From assembly GCA_009869945.1 (NCBI GenBank), contig WIXG01000052.1:186001-250000 (forward strand): DNA of 64,000 bases, read 5' to 3'. Shown here one piece after another: positions 31,701 through 43,800 of the stretch (position 1 is the first letter of the stretch; each line of letters starts with the position of its first letter). The notes under the pieces are model-generated. The model was not told where the DNA came from, did not search any database, and saw only the letters and a list, made by a program, of their open reading frames with translations. A program made the position numbers and the translations under genes. This DNA is from Mesaphorura yosii (Eukaryota; Arthropoda; Collembola; Poduromorpha; Tullbergiidae).

Positions 31701-34700
31701 CTCCGTTTGCTAACCTTCTCTGTTTGGACATTTAAGTACATTTAAAGCCGAATGCGTTCTACGAGTCGACAAAAACCAGATCACCCACGAATTACGCGAG
31801 AGCCGAATGGGATTCACTTGTTCAACAAAGTCCGTAGCTGCCAGCAATAATTATTCACACTATTTGGCATAAATCTAATTTATTGACACCGGACTCTTGT
31901 AAATGTGTAAATCACATCTCAAGTGCATCTGGTAACAGATAAACGAGATGCTGAGCCAAATATGAGACGAGGCGGGCAAGGGCGAGCTGAGAGAGCTCGA
32001 ACCTGCTCTTTGACGGAATCTCGGCCCTTTCAGATACAAGTTTGATCACACAAATTTAATTATTGCAGCCTGTGAAATTGCTAGCCGAAGGCAAGAATTG
32101 AAGAATTTAATAACGCGATTATTTTATTACGCTCCGATGATCACGCAAGAAACGCAAATGCTCTCAATCCAAATTCGGCCTGACAGACGCGTCACGCTTG
32201 GTTAGGCTAGACTCAGATCAGACGCAGGATTAAAGTGGAATAGTGGAACAAAAAACTGTGTTCCGATACCAATTGAAGAGCCTTTTAATAACCGCAACGA
32301 ATTTAATAGCCAACCTTGTTAGCGTTTATGCACACAGTGCTTGCGTAAGCTGATGCAAGTCTTTGCAACTGGTGGCGTTTAATAGCTTTGGTATTCAAAT
32401 CGAATAAATTCGACACACTGTGGAAAGAGTCTCAGCGTTGTATGTGCAATGAAATGACCATGGTCAACACTGAACAGTTTAACACGTGTGCATCAAAATC
32501 AAGTTTTGCATCATTCGTGCAATACGGGAGCTCAAATGGACACAAAATACGGAAGGAATGAGCAAAATATTTACGATACGCTGCTTCAATTTTTAAACTT
32601 CGGATCTCATGTGCTTTAATTTGAGTCAGGAGTCTGCGCGAGCACATTTTGTTTGTAATTCTTCATTCATTCACAGAGACTCTCTGACTCACTCTATAAA
32701 TTTGCGTGGCGAAACTGATAACGCTCAATTATATCTAAATCCGCAAATTCGTCATTCGCGTAAGCCCACCTTTAAAAATTTAATCTGTCATTGATATTTA
32801 AAACCTCAATGCCTAATCTACATTCACGCTGCATTTCCACTTTCATTGAATTTGTTTTGGTATCATTCGTACTCCCGTGCACTGTGCATGCTGAAATTTC
32901 CCGTGAGCCACGCTTCACACGACGTATTCATCGTGAACAAGAATATGAATCTCAGAGTCTCTAAAAAGAGACTAATTAACTCAGGGTATAGAATGAGGTT
33001 TACTTACACTTTTCTTTCCATTCAGTTTCACTTCTTAATCCTACGCAGTTTTTCATTTTTAGCGTGCATTGTTCACTTGATCACTGATACTTTGTGTAAG
33101 TATTGAATTGATTCGAATGCTCTGCACTACACTGCACCACGGCACCGTTCAAGAAGGTAACTTGACTCCTTGACTAGATGAGATCGAATGAACGAGTCGA
33201 GCGTGTATGAATAAATAATTTTTGATCATGACGGTGATTATAAGCACGGCGAAGTGTACGAACGATAGCAGCCAGCCAGCCGCGGCTCGCAAGTCGAAGA
33301 GGATGATGATGATGATGATTACATGGCTCATAATAAATATAGCATGTGCGTATAATTTTTTGTGTATGTATGTAATTTTCCTTTTAAGCCAAACCAGTGA
33401 GCGACGAAGAGCAGAGATCCTTCGGCGAGGCTGATCTTCCATACGTACAAAAGTCGCAGCACATTGTTGGACTGATGTGCTTGATTCTTGTATTTTTTCA
33501 TACAATCGTTTAAGTGCAGGATTCTTGCTCTATGAGGAAAAGAGACAAAATCATTCGTCCGCACAAAGCAAAGGCTTGTTGCGTGGTTAATGGGTTATGA
33601 GATGAGCTTTAGCATGAGTGACAACATCCGAACAAGACATTCAGCGTTTAGCAAAGGTGAATTAGTGAATTTGCGTCTTGGGTGCTTAAGGCATTGAGCC
33701 TGCAAGTTGAGTGAGGTGATCAGCAAACAAGAAGTCCACAATCTCATGAATTGCTTGTTGTTAATTTTACTCGAAAGGAGTTGTAATAGGGATATCCTAC
33801 GGTGTGGGTATAAGGACACCGATTGTTTCACAATGCTCATAAGAAGGCTGTGCTTTGGGCTAAATGAAGCATGTCAAAATAAATTCACACTTTCGATTTT
33901 TACACTCGCATCTCGAATTGCGATAAACTGCCGCAAAGCAATTCGCCGTCTCATTTTATGACAGTTTAACGTACAAAAGGGTTAACTTCCACATTAATGT
34001 ATTGACTCATGCGACGAGTACGCGAAGGCTAAAGAATCTTCAAGAAAAAGCGAAAGTTATTTTAGGCACCTACATGAATCTGAGTCTAGCACATTTTATA
34101 ACAAGATTTAAAACAGGCGATGATTATCCCGCATGTGCAGCTGATTTTCCTTCTAGCCATCTTTCGTACGATGCAGTCCCATTCTGCACTGCGTTTAATG
34201 CTCAGATTTAAAAATCATGAATATAAAATCTTGTGCCCATCCTTCTTAATGTGGTTCATCACGCTTTGCTATTTTGCACGATTCACAACTGCCTAAGACC
34301 AACGATGCAGTTAAAAATAATTTGAAATCAGTCCAGATTTGGGACTCAGGATTTCACAAGTGTGAAGTGTGAACTTCGGTTTACGATCTTGCTTGTGAAA
34401 AAAATCCTCATCGAGAAGCCCAACTTATATGAATATGAAGAATATGAAGCTGTACTACTCGAATTCGAATTCATTTTACGACATTTCGGCGTTTTGTAAG
34501 CGGAAGGACGAATCAATGCGAGTGTGGCTGTCGACATTCGATAAGCGCGCATGCGCTCTAGAAAAACACAAGCACCTTGTAGCTAGAGCGTTTCTCACAT
34601 TTGAAGATCCGAGTTACCGAACTCAAAATATTTATTGTCTCCCTGCCACATGATGAACGTAATTTAACGATGAGAAATTGAAAATGCATTTTGCTCTGGG

Positions 34701-36698
34701 CGGAGGCAGCTCGGCATTACATTATCCTGCCAATTACACGAACACGAACAATTCATTCTTCGCCCTGCAGTTCGCAAGTGAATCGAGATGTCAAAATATT
34801 TCATACGACCACAGAGTAGGAAGGCTTGACTTGATTTCGTGTTGTAAAAATAAACTCTCAAGATGCCTGATGGAGATGCATCATCATGCAACAGAATGAT
34901 GAGCTAATTTGAGATTGAGATTGTTTAAGCAAGCTTGTTAAGCTGAACAGACAACTCAGACAAGAGCGTAAGCGTCTTGAGTTTATGAAAATGTGAAGGT
35001 CTTTCATATTTATATTTGCACTTATAAGCAAGGAGAATTACTGAATTACATAAGCCAGAGAGAGAATTAATTTAATTTACCTGGGGGCAAGAGCAAGGCT
35101 TGATTGACTTCTTGACACCTACGACTTGAAATTGGATTGCCTTCATATTCTTATTACTACGAGGTATACCAATTGAAATGTAACTCCTCCGGAGATAAAT
35201 AGCAAAAAATGAAACAAGTAACAATGCAACTTTGTGAGCACACGTGGATCAAATTAAAGACCAAATGTACTAGCTATTATGTACGTACGTTAAACCGAAA
35301 CCGTTTATGCCCGAATTTAAGTAGGAAAGGTAGCGTTGATACGATACGATGTGGTGCGCTGATGATAATTCGTATTGCGTGTTAACCTTGTCAGTTATTA
35401 TTCGCCGTGTGTCAGTAAATAATGTAAACACAATATTTCTGTAATGCGTAGAATGAAATCATCCGCGTTCACCGAATTAACTGGCCATTGGCCATTCTCC
35501 GTGCTCGTTCGAGGATTATTAGGATAATTTCATCATAATATCATTATCGTTGATGCATGCATGCAAACCCAACACAAAACAACTCTCACAAAGCAGCAGA
35601 TGCATAAAGGCTTTGAGTCTCGAGTAATGAAATCCGCAGTTCACATTTGAATCCGTAGAAAATAACAAAATTCATTCGAAGAAGCCTCAATCAAATTCAA
35701 ATGTATCATCACTCGCCTAAACCCGTCGTAAACAAACTCATATTTGCGAGAAGAGGATGGCATCAGAATATTTCAGAAGAGTGCTACTTGTACGCCTTGC
35801 CATGTTTCTGTACACTAAAACCGGAATCTCACATTATTGTTGAACGTGTAGGTTGCAGAATGTAATGAAGCGAGCTCAAATTCATTAGCACGTACAAATT
35901 GACTTTTAATTCGCGGCAATTATTCTGAATTGTGCTGTTGTGTGTTGAGCTGATGCGCTCCTTGTACTTTGATAATTCGATGTTAAAAGTTGAAAGAGCA
36001 CAATACATCACCTTTATCAAAATTGCAATCTGACACTTTTTATGTTGTTCATGTCTCGGCTCTGGCTTTGTATGAATGCTTATTCTGAGTTTGATCTGAG
36101 CGAATAGGAAAATGCAATTCCACTTAAGTCTGTCACTCGCCTTAGAAAATGCATGCATATGCTGACGAATGGAGTTGATCTCAATCTGTATTGAAAAGTG
36201 TGTCCTTTTTGCTCGGCCACATCTGGATCAATGTTTCAAATTACGCCTTGCACTTGCGCTGCACGTTCACTTGTTCAGGTCATATTCTTAAGCTTGTGAC
36301 GCGCATGCATTTCACATTTTTATGGACCATCATGACCAATCCACCCAGTCAGTGGGTTGGTCATAAGGCAAATCTGTGCTATCTTTGCTAATAAGGCAAA
36401 TGCAAGTAATAAACTGCAAGCATGTATTTTACACTTTTACACGTGAAATTACTGATGCGACGGCTACAACTTTAGTGCAACGGCAGCTGTAAGCTTTAAC
36501 TCGATTTTGCATCCTTGCGAATTTTGGCAAGTTTATTGGCAAAGTTTAGTTCGAATTTATTCCGGATTGTTACTTCGACTCTTTAATCCTGTTGAATAGC
36601 TAGGATTAACTGAATAATAAGATAAGCTCTACGAGTGACGAGACTATGCTGGCGCTAAGTTGTGCTTGCTAAATGCATGCATGCGTTTAAAAGCTTAC
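28711..36698. other. 8 kb intron of the long PPP2R3 form, containing the short-form promoter region
   Basis: No convincing coding exon on either strand. If the 36.7 kb exon belongs to PPP2R3, this is its first intron, and 28.8-29.6 kb should hold the promoter and 5' UTR of the shorter transcript. The sequence is about 60% AT, with a short GAT microsatellite near 33300-33320 and many short chance frames. No transposon ends were recognised. Confidence 0.5.
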
Positions 36699-37301
36699 CG
36701 ACAGTGGTGGTCTGCCATTTCCTGATGCCAACACCATGCTCGGCGTGAACAATGATGTAGTTGATAGAGTGAGCATTCGGCGACTCCTGCGAAAAGTCGC
36801 CATTTTGACTTCACCCGGTCCCGCTCGAGTTGGCACTGATACATTGCCATTACTCGGCGCGTCTGGACTCCCATTTTCCTCGGGCAAGTTTGATGGATTC
36901 TGTTCACAGTCATCAGCCGAAATTTTTTTGTCAATTTTGACCTCAGCCAAAAGTTCAGTTAATTTGGTGTTGGGGTAGTATGACTTAATCCTTGGGCTGC
37001 TCTGCAGAAACTTGCCCATTAAATTGTGCAGTAATCGATTGCCATAACCTTGTACGTATAACAGAAGTGCAAAATTAATCTTACTCGAGGGACCTGGACC
37101 GGGATGATTTCCTTGTCCTGTGCTGTTATTACCTGCTTTAACTGTTCTCAAGTCAGCTTCCAATTGATCTGCGACTTTGGTTGACATGAACCACCGACCG
37201 AAATAGCCGTCACTTGTTAATTCGCGGTCGTGGTGGTTTCCATCATTTTCGACACTAATTTTAGTTTCAGTTCGCGACTCATTGAGACTAATGCTGGACA
37301 T
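36699..37301 (-). CDS. PPP2R3A: Probable alternative 5' coding exon of PPP2R3 (long isoform)
   Basis: Open frame of 201 codons from ATG 37301 (MSSISLNESRTETK) to a strong TCG|GTAAGC donor at 36699, followed two codons later by an in-frame stop. The donor is phase 0. The nearest downstream minus-strand acceptor with a good pyrimidine tract (CTTCATTCAG, just after 28711) is also phase 0 and opens directly into the long PPP2R3 exon (NEQKV before its internal ATG). Joined, they would give a 1,410-residue protein. The segment has no recognised domain: it is basic/Ser-rich, with one moderately hydrophobic patch (KINFALLLYVQGYG) and a hydrophobic run just upstream of the chosen ATG. Vertebrate PPP2R3A likewise has a long alternative N-terminus (PR130), but sequence similarity is not apparent. 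Assignment is by splice phase and strand only. Confidence 0.6.
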
Positions 37302-38532
37302 GATGATAAATGTGGACAGCAATTTGGCAAGAAAAAGAATCACTAAAATGTTAGACTGTAAACTGGCCTGAACCGATGCCTTGATGTTGATTTTGTTATT
37401 TGCTTGCTTCTGCCTCACTCATTGCGCTTCCCTTGACAATGAAACAAAACTGACCAACGGTACAGCCTTGCATTTTGTCTCAACACTATTATACGCAATT
37501 ACATGCAACGTTAACAATGACGAATTGATAGAGTAAGATTTTAATTCATTTGCATATCTTTTCAGGTGATAGTGACGGTGGTACGATTTTAATGTCTTCC
37601 GTTTTGGACTAATAATGCTACAACTCAGCAAACAAGTAACAAAGCACGGTCGCTTGGCGTCGACAACCACGACATAGACGACCGCAACAAGAAAAAGCAT
37701 TATTAACTTTGCACCAAACACAATAAATATGATTTATGAAAGCAGCAGTTAGATTGACTGAACTCGGGCATGGACGTGGGACGTGTAGTAAAAAAGAAGC
37801 AAGAAGAGCTCAAATTATATTCTTCTATCGCCGTTGACGCCGGAAGATTTCTTCAGAAAAGACTTCATATCTCCTCATGTAAGAAGCTTAATGAAACTGT
37901 ATTAAGATTCCTCATTTAATTATGATGTGGATAAATGCTTCTAAGATATTCGAACCACTTTCGATACTTTGTTGACTTTTGACAATGTTGAACAATGCAA
38001 CCTCTTTGTAATTAACCGCACCACCGTACTTCCGTATTAACCGTACTTCTTGAGTGCCTTTCCAATTAAAATACCCACTTTAATTGCTTGAGCGTGTCCT
38101 GGTGCGCTCTGATGTCAGTCGCTTGAGACAAAAGACTGTCGCGAACTTGTGAAACCTTAATTGAACTCGAGTGATCCTCAACTCTGCCTTTTGATGATTG
38201 CCTACACGCTTCGGACCCGAGCCGTGTTTGATCTTTATGATTAAGGAGCTCAGTGATCTGTACGATCAACGAAGCAGCATACTTTACTTAATTGAAAGGT
38301 ATCGAAGCTTTTACGGGAACGGGAACAAAACCATCTCAGGTTAATACCATTATAACTGTTAAGCGCTTCGTTCTTTGTGGCTTTTATTGATGACCACAAC
38401 AGGTGAATATGGAATACAAGTTGTTTTGTCCCAAACACGATTTTACTTTTAGAGGAAAGTGTGCACAGTATTATTCTTCAATGCTGAGAGTCAGAGTTTC
38501 CTGTCATGGCGTAAAATAGCTGAGACACAGAC
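37302..38532. other. Upstream region of the 36.7 kb exon
   Basis: No supported gene. A minus-strand frame at 37721-37419 begins with a hydrophobic MFGAKLIMLFLVAVVYVVVV stretch but lacks other support. The region probably contains the 5' UTR and promoter of the long PPP2R3 transcript. Confidence 0.4.
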
Positions 38533-39338
38533 TACCGTAAAGTAAGATTTATAAGCCCTGGTCTTGTATTGTTTCGAACCCGAAGTTTTGGCACGCTCAG
38601 GTCATAATATAGCCCTAAGGGCTTTTATTGTTTCAAACACAAATTACCATTGCTCCGACATACATAAATAGCGGGTTGATTTTTGTAAAACTACAATACA
38701 TTATGTTTCTCATTAGTACTACCTCTTTGGCTTCAGGCTTTAAATAAAAAATCTGGCGTAACACAAAAGTTGTTTCTGGACTTCTTGGACATTCTTTATT
38801 TCTTCAAGATGTCCCTAATTCTTCAACAATTCGAGACCTTCCTTGCAGGCTTCCCGTCATTCCCGGGACGGACAGAGAGTATCAGAGTCCTTAGTCCCAC
38901 TCAAGTCATTCGTTGTACCATACGTCTGGCAAAACTAATAGTTTTCGCGGTATTCAGTTTCAGGTTATTATCCAGGCGCAACTTCCAATGAGGATGACTT
39001 CGTGTATACATTTCCTAAGGTGTCACCCGGTTTAGACAATTTAAGGTGGAATCTTTCCTCAATAGCAATTAGCAAGCCATTCCTTGTACAATTCTCCAAT
39101 CTTGGCTTTGAAGGGCTTGTCACACTGAATGTCAGGATTTTAGGTTACCAAAGCTTATTATACAAACTACTACGCAATTTCCCCGCTCGTGTTTAGCTTT
39201 TCCATGTTTAGCCCATGGGCTTCTATATTGACCATGGACTAGTATTGTTTCGAAGACAAGATTTTAGTGTTTTCAACAGTAATAGAAGCTCATGGGCTTC
39301 TATTTTGACCATAGGTTAGTAAATCTTACTTTACGGTA
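38533..39338. mobile_element. 802-bp TA-flanked terminal-inverted-repeat element (MITE, Tc1/mariner type)
   Basis: A perfect 17-bp inverted repeat (CCGTAAAGTAAGATTTA at 38535-38551 and its reverse complement at 39320-39336) is bounded on both sides by the dinucleotide TA (38533-38534 and 39337-39338), the hallmark target duplication of Tc1/mariner transposition. Similarity between the ends continues imperfectly for about 13 bp more (CCTGGTC versus CTATGGTC). Inside are short diverged subrepeats: a TATTGTTTCGAA-like unit near 38568, 38628 and 39244, and GGGCTTCTATxTTGACCAT near 39227 and 39296. No transposase motif is found in any frame, so it is a non-autonomous element. It lies between the PPP2R3 5' region and the syntaxin gene, ending about 190 bp before the syntaxin start codon. 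Confidence 0.78.
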
Positions 39339-39530
39339 TGCACTTCGAAGTTTCCTACTGAAATCTTAGAATTCAGGAAGTGCGTCATTAATGCAATTGT
39401 TTTATGAATTTTACACTTTAGTAACACTTTAGTACATCAATTTTGACTGACACCTTTTCAGAATAAGAATTGTCCGAACGATTTTGTAATTGAATCTTAG
39501 ATCTTGCGAATCTAAATTGTGCTCACCAGA

Positions 39531-40541
39531 ATGGCGAGAGATAGGCTTATGTCCCTTCGACAAGTGCAACGAATTCTGGGTTCTCGTGCTACAACCTCAT
39601 ATCAATTCCGACCCCAGACTCAGGCCCTTACTCACTCACTACCATCATTGTGTGACGAATCGCATGTGGTGGAGTTGGATGAAGAAGAAAGCAGCGTTAA
39701 TGGGCTTACTCGTTACTTGAAGCAAGTGGAACAAATACGAAATGCCTTGAGGGAACTGGAAGAAGACGTGGAATCCGTAAAATTAAAGCACAGCGAAATT
39801 TTGGCGTCTCCAAACCCGACGCATGAACCTGCACACAAAGAACTGGATTCTCTCATGTCAGGAATTAAGATCAGCACGAAAGCAATAAAATCAAAGTTGA
39901 AGCATATTGAAGACGAAATTTTAAGAGAGGCTGAAGAGGCTTCAGAAGCGCATGGAGGGCACTACGAGGCTCAGGAAGCGTTGATGGGCAGCTCTCAGCA
40001 CCGCATAAAGAAGACTCAACACTCTGTTCTGCTTGCCCGATTCACGGACTCCATTAACACGTACTTGACTTCACAGGCCGACTATCAAGACCGACTGAAG
40101 GAGAAAATGAAGCGTCAGCTGGGCGTGGTGGGCCGCCACAGCATTACAAATGACGAGGATATTGAGAAGCTGATGGATGACCCTGAATCCTGGAACATAT
40201 TCGCGCGGGGCATAATTTCCGAACCAGCTGTGACGAAACAAATGATGGCAGATATTGAACAGCGACACGCAGACATTTTGAAGCTTGAGCAATCTATCAT
40301 TGAGCTGCATGACTTGTTTATCGAAATGTCTATACTCGTCGAGGTGCAAGGCGAGCACGTCGACAGAATCGAAAGCAAGGTTGCTTCGGCGCGGGATTGG
40401 GTCGAAGTGGCTGGCAAAGAGTTAAAAAAGGCGAGAGAGGTCCAGAAGTCTGTCCAGAAGAAGAAATTCATATTAATTGGAGGACTCGCAGTTATTGTGG
40501 TTATCATCATGATTGTAGTACTACGCATTGCCCTGAAATAA
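39531..40541 (+). CDS. Intronless syntaxin (Qa-SNARE, syntaxin-1/4 subfamily)
   Basis: 336-residue plasma-membrane-type Qa-SNARE for vesicle fusion. N-terminus MARDRLMSLR resembles the Sec1/Munc18-binding N-peptide. About 45 extra residues then precede the Habc bundle (YLKQVEQIRNALRELEEDVE, KLKHIEDEILREAEE, RIKKTQHSVLLARFTDSI). The SNARE motif runs from ADIEQRHADILKLEQSI through LHDLFIEMSILVEVQGEHV, with the ionic-layer Gln present (VQGEHVDRIE). It is followed by a basic juxtamembrane stretch (VQKKK) and a single C-terminal anchor (LIGGLAVIVVIIMIVVL). The usual length is about 290; the excess is the N-terminal insertion and a linker (EAHGGHYEAQEAL). The gene is one uninterrupted exon, unlike its intron-rich neighbours. 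A TTG 12 bp upstream is in frame, but the ATG at 39531 fits the family start. The exact paralogue (Syx1A versus Syx4) is unresolved. Confidence 0.94.
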   Translation: MARDRLMSLRQVQRILGSRATTSYQFRPQTQALTHSLPSLCDESHVVELDEEESSVNGLTRYLKQVEQIRNALRELEEDVESVKLKHSEILASPNPTHEPAHKELDSLMSGIKISTKAIKSKLKHIEDEILREAEEASEAHGGHYEAQEALMGSSQHRIKKTQHSVLLARFTDSINTYLTSQADYQDRLKEKMKRQLGVVGRHSITNDEDIEKLMDDPESWNIFARGIISEPAVTKQMMADIEQRHADILKLEQSIIELHDLFIEMSILVEVQGEHVDRIESKVASARDWVEVAGKELKKAREVQKSVQKKKFILIGGLAVIVVIIMIVVLRIALK

Positions 40542-40824
40542 GAAAAATCGTATTCATTTTAAACGTAGCATTCAATTTTTGTCCAGAAACTGCTGTCGAA
40601 AAGTGTGTGAATGGACTTGACAATTGGGAAGCATTAGCATTAGCACTTTGAACAATCATGTTATTGTCACGTGGCACAGTTATTCGATTGAAATTGAAGT
40701 TGAGCTCATGAAACGCAAAACTTTCCAAGTTAGATTAATGAAGTTTTCAAGCTCCTCTTGTTCGTTCAATATTCGAGCACAAGAAAGTTGGAAAGGTGAA
40801 AGGACAGGAACACAAAAGCTCTCA

Positions 40825-40830
40825 AATAAA
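40825..40830 (+). terminator. Possible poly(A) signal of the syntaxin gene
   Basis: AATAAA about 285 bp after the syntaxin stop. No genomic A-tract was seen that would mark a recent retrocopy. Confidence 0.45.
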
Positions 40831-43800
40831 AGAAGACACTTCGAGAAAGAAACACGGGGCTGCTCGAGTTTGTTCAACGCTTTGGTGTTAGCGTTGGTAG
40901 TTGAAGAGATGTGAATTTAAGTGGAAGAAAATCCTACTTGGAACACGAACGGGCATAGAAGGCTGACACTGCTGCAGCAGCAAGAAAATGGTCTCATCTG
41001 AAGCTGAAACTGAGTTCTGGAAAGAGAATTCGCAATGCGAAAGCATGCAGCGTTAGAGGAAAAAGTAAAGCAGAATCAACTTTCTCTTGTATGAGCCTCG
41101 GCTGTTGGAGCCGCATTAGATGCAGACCGTTCTGAAGAGAAAAGGATCGTGAATGCGGATTTTGGAGTCAGTTAGTGAATGGAAACCGGAGAGTGCTGTT
41201 CAACATTCTGGGACTGGCTCCTTGGTCCATCTTCAATACTCTTCGCTGGTTCACTCATTCGAACACCATACGAGTTAGTCCAAGTTCTTCGAAGGTAAGT
41301 AAATTTGCTAAGTATTTACTCTGGTTCACATTGATACCTAGTCAATTTATTGACGATCAGCCAAGCTGTGGCTAACTCAAGAAACTTGCAAAAGAAAAGT
41401 GGAAGGACTAACTCCATTTGGGCAGATGCGGTGCGGATTGGGGACGTCCAATTTCGTAGTTGTGGTTCAAATTATTTGTGGTTATTTGAGATCTGAAATT
41501 CCTCAGCAAGGAAAATTATTTCCTTTGATTTGGAATTAGTTAACGATGGCGAAAAATTGAAAAATCACAACCCTTGTTGACGAATTATGATGAAATGGAA
41601 TGACTCTTGTCTCATACAACTGCAAAATAGGTCGCCAAGCATTTTGCCGGGTGCTTTCTTTCAGGAAATAATTGTAAATTGGAAAAGGACACTATATTTA
41701 CAAAGAGTATTGAATCATAAGATGAAAGGAGTTGAGACTTCGGGACTTGGAACATTATTTGCATTTGCATTTCTGAAGTTGCACGATTCTGAGCCAAGAT
41801 AATAATAAAATGTAAATACACTTCGATTGATTCTCCATCAACAAAAACACGCGCATGCAGTTTACAGCGTTGAATGCAAGCTCATAAAAGGTTTCCAAGC
41901 ACTCTGGGATATTTCTGGAAATGGAATTGAAAGCAAGTAAATATGCAATAATAGGAAACGGTAGTTCTTGTTCCGTGTGCTTTTACTTTTAGGTTTGTTG
42001 TTACATTCACAATTGGATTAAATTGAACATTTCGTACGGCTCATGCGAAGAGAGAAATTTAATACGAGCAGAAAGGAAGCTCGAGTTCATTTCTTCCTCT
42101 GTTAACATAATGCAATGGAGAAAGGGATAAGCTTACATTTACTTTTGCATTTTGCTCATGCAACCCATCTTATCATCAGAGTGCGCAATAGCAGTAGGAG
42201 ATGACAGTCTAAATTAGATTTATAGCCTGCACAACAACAGGCGTAATTTAAATTAGGTAGCATCCTCTCATTTGTAGTTTATAAGGCGGATTCACAATCC
42301 TCAGTCCCCAATTCCATGAGACCAAAATATTCCTATGTAAATTACCCTTCCGGCAATGAATCTCGAAGCCTAATTACAATCAGGAAGGATTCGTGTTGAC
42401 TATTACAGTACAACCTGCAAGAAGACGCAGTTTAATTAACCGGGGAGTGACTTTTTTCCATCTTTCTAGTAAAAGTTTTGGTATCACTTCCGAGTCAGCC
42501 AACCAGGTGAAAGATTCACCTCAAATTCTTGTTATCTCGCGAGATTTCACACGACGATGGCAATGGTAGCGTTCTACAATAGAAGCAATGGGACCGCATT
42601 GGGTACTATTAAGTAGACTGATTAAATTCCAGGGTTGATACATTGCACCCAATGGACACATTTCCAATTTCTCTTGCCGCTTCCCCGTTTAATTTGATCT
42701 GTGCGGAAAGAGACAAAAACTCTTTCCTTTCCCGTGCCCCGTGCGATGCGCTTCGACTCGATTGGGACAATAGTACCGCACTGCCTTTTACGGTCCGGTT
42801 ACATGCTGCATCGTACTTATCTCATATTTTATTGCGTGTTAGTGTGAATCTCATATTTCGACAATTGCACATGCGACGCTGGAAGCTAGTGCAAGAATTT
42901 TACTGCTGACGCAGAATTAAATTTTGGGGCTTGTCATTGTCAGACACTTGCACGTGCAGCTGAGGTTCATTTGGAGTCGGAATATTGAAGAAACGTGTCA
43001 CATAGTAATGTCGAGCGTCTTTATACCAGCCATGTATTGCTGTTGAGTTGAGATAAGTTGCACATATCAGTTTGGTTCCTCACCCAACCTCATCATCTCG
43101 CTGTCTTGTACTCGTGATAAAATATGAGCCGCTGGAAAGTTACTTGGTTCAATATTTGCATGACTGGAAACTTGATACTGGAATACTGGATAGGGAGTTC
43201 GATGTATCAGTTCCTATGATGAAGTGGTACAAGTCGACTTCAAGGCAAAGTGAGAAGTTTTCTCTGCGAGCCAGCCTAGGCTGGCACGCAACTGAAACTG
43301 GATCATGAGAGCAGAGTAAAGGCTGGATGTGTTTGCCAAAAGTCATCTCATAGGCGTTGTCAGCACTCAGCTTTTGTTCTGTTTGTTTCATCGCAGGAAC
43401 TTGTACGCAGTTGACGACAGTCAGCTCTTACTTTCTGTTACTGAACGGGTCAATTTGCACGGAAACATTTATTTAATAGCGCAGCATATTTCTCAATTTG
43501 TGGTAATGGGATGGTTAAAGTATTGTTTCTGTCATTATATTGGGTATTGTATGCGCAATCGTTAGTAGACCACACCACCATCATTTCCCTGATCCTGTAA
43601 TCTTGAGTTACAGAATAAATGGCCCCGGCTTGCCAAGAATTTGTCTCCGAACTACACAGAAAGCAGTCACCAAGCCAAAATGAGTGCGAAGGCCATTCAG
43701 GAAGGAAGTCAATTCTAATGACCAATTCTGTATTCTCAACTTCAATTTGCAATTGGCACAAAGACGGTTGATTTTCTAAGAGTCACATGCGCTCAGGAAG

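Noticed and set aside
37419-37721. 100-codon minus-strand frame starting with a hydrophobic stretch
   Set aside because: Could be a signal-anchor peptide, but it has no domain or splice support and abuts the 5' side of the PPP2R3 long exon, where UTR is expected.
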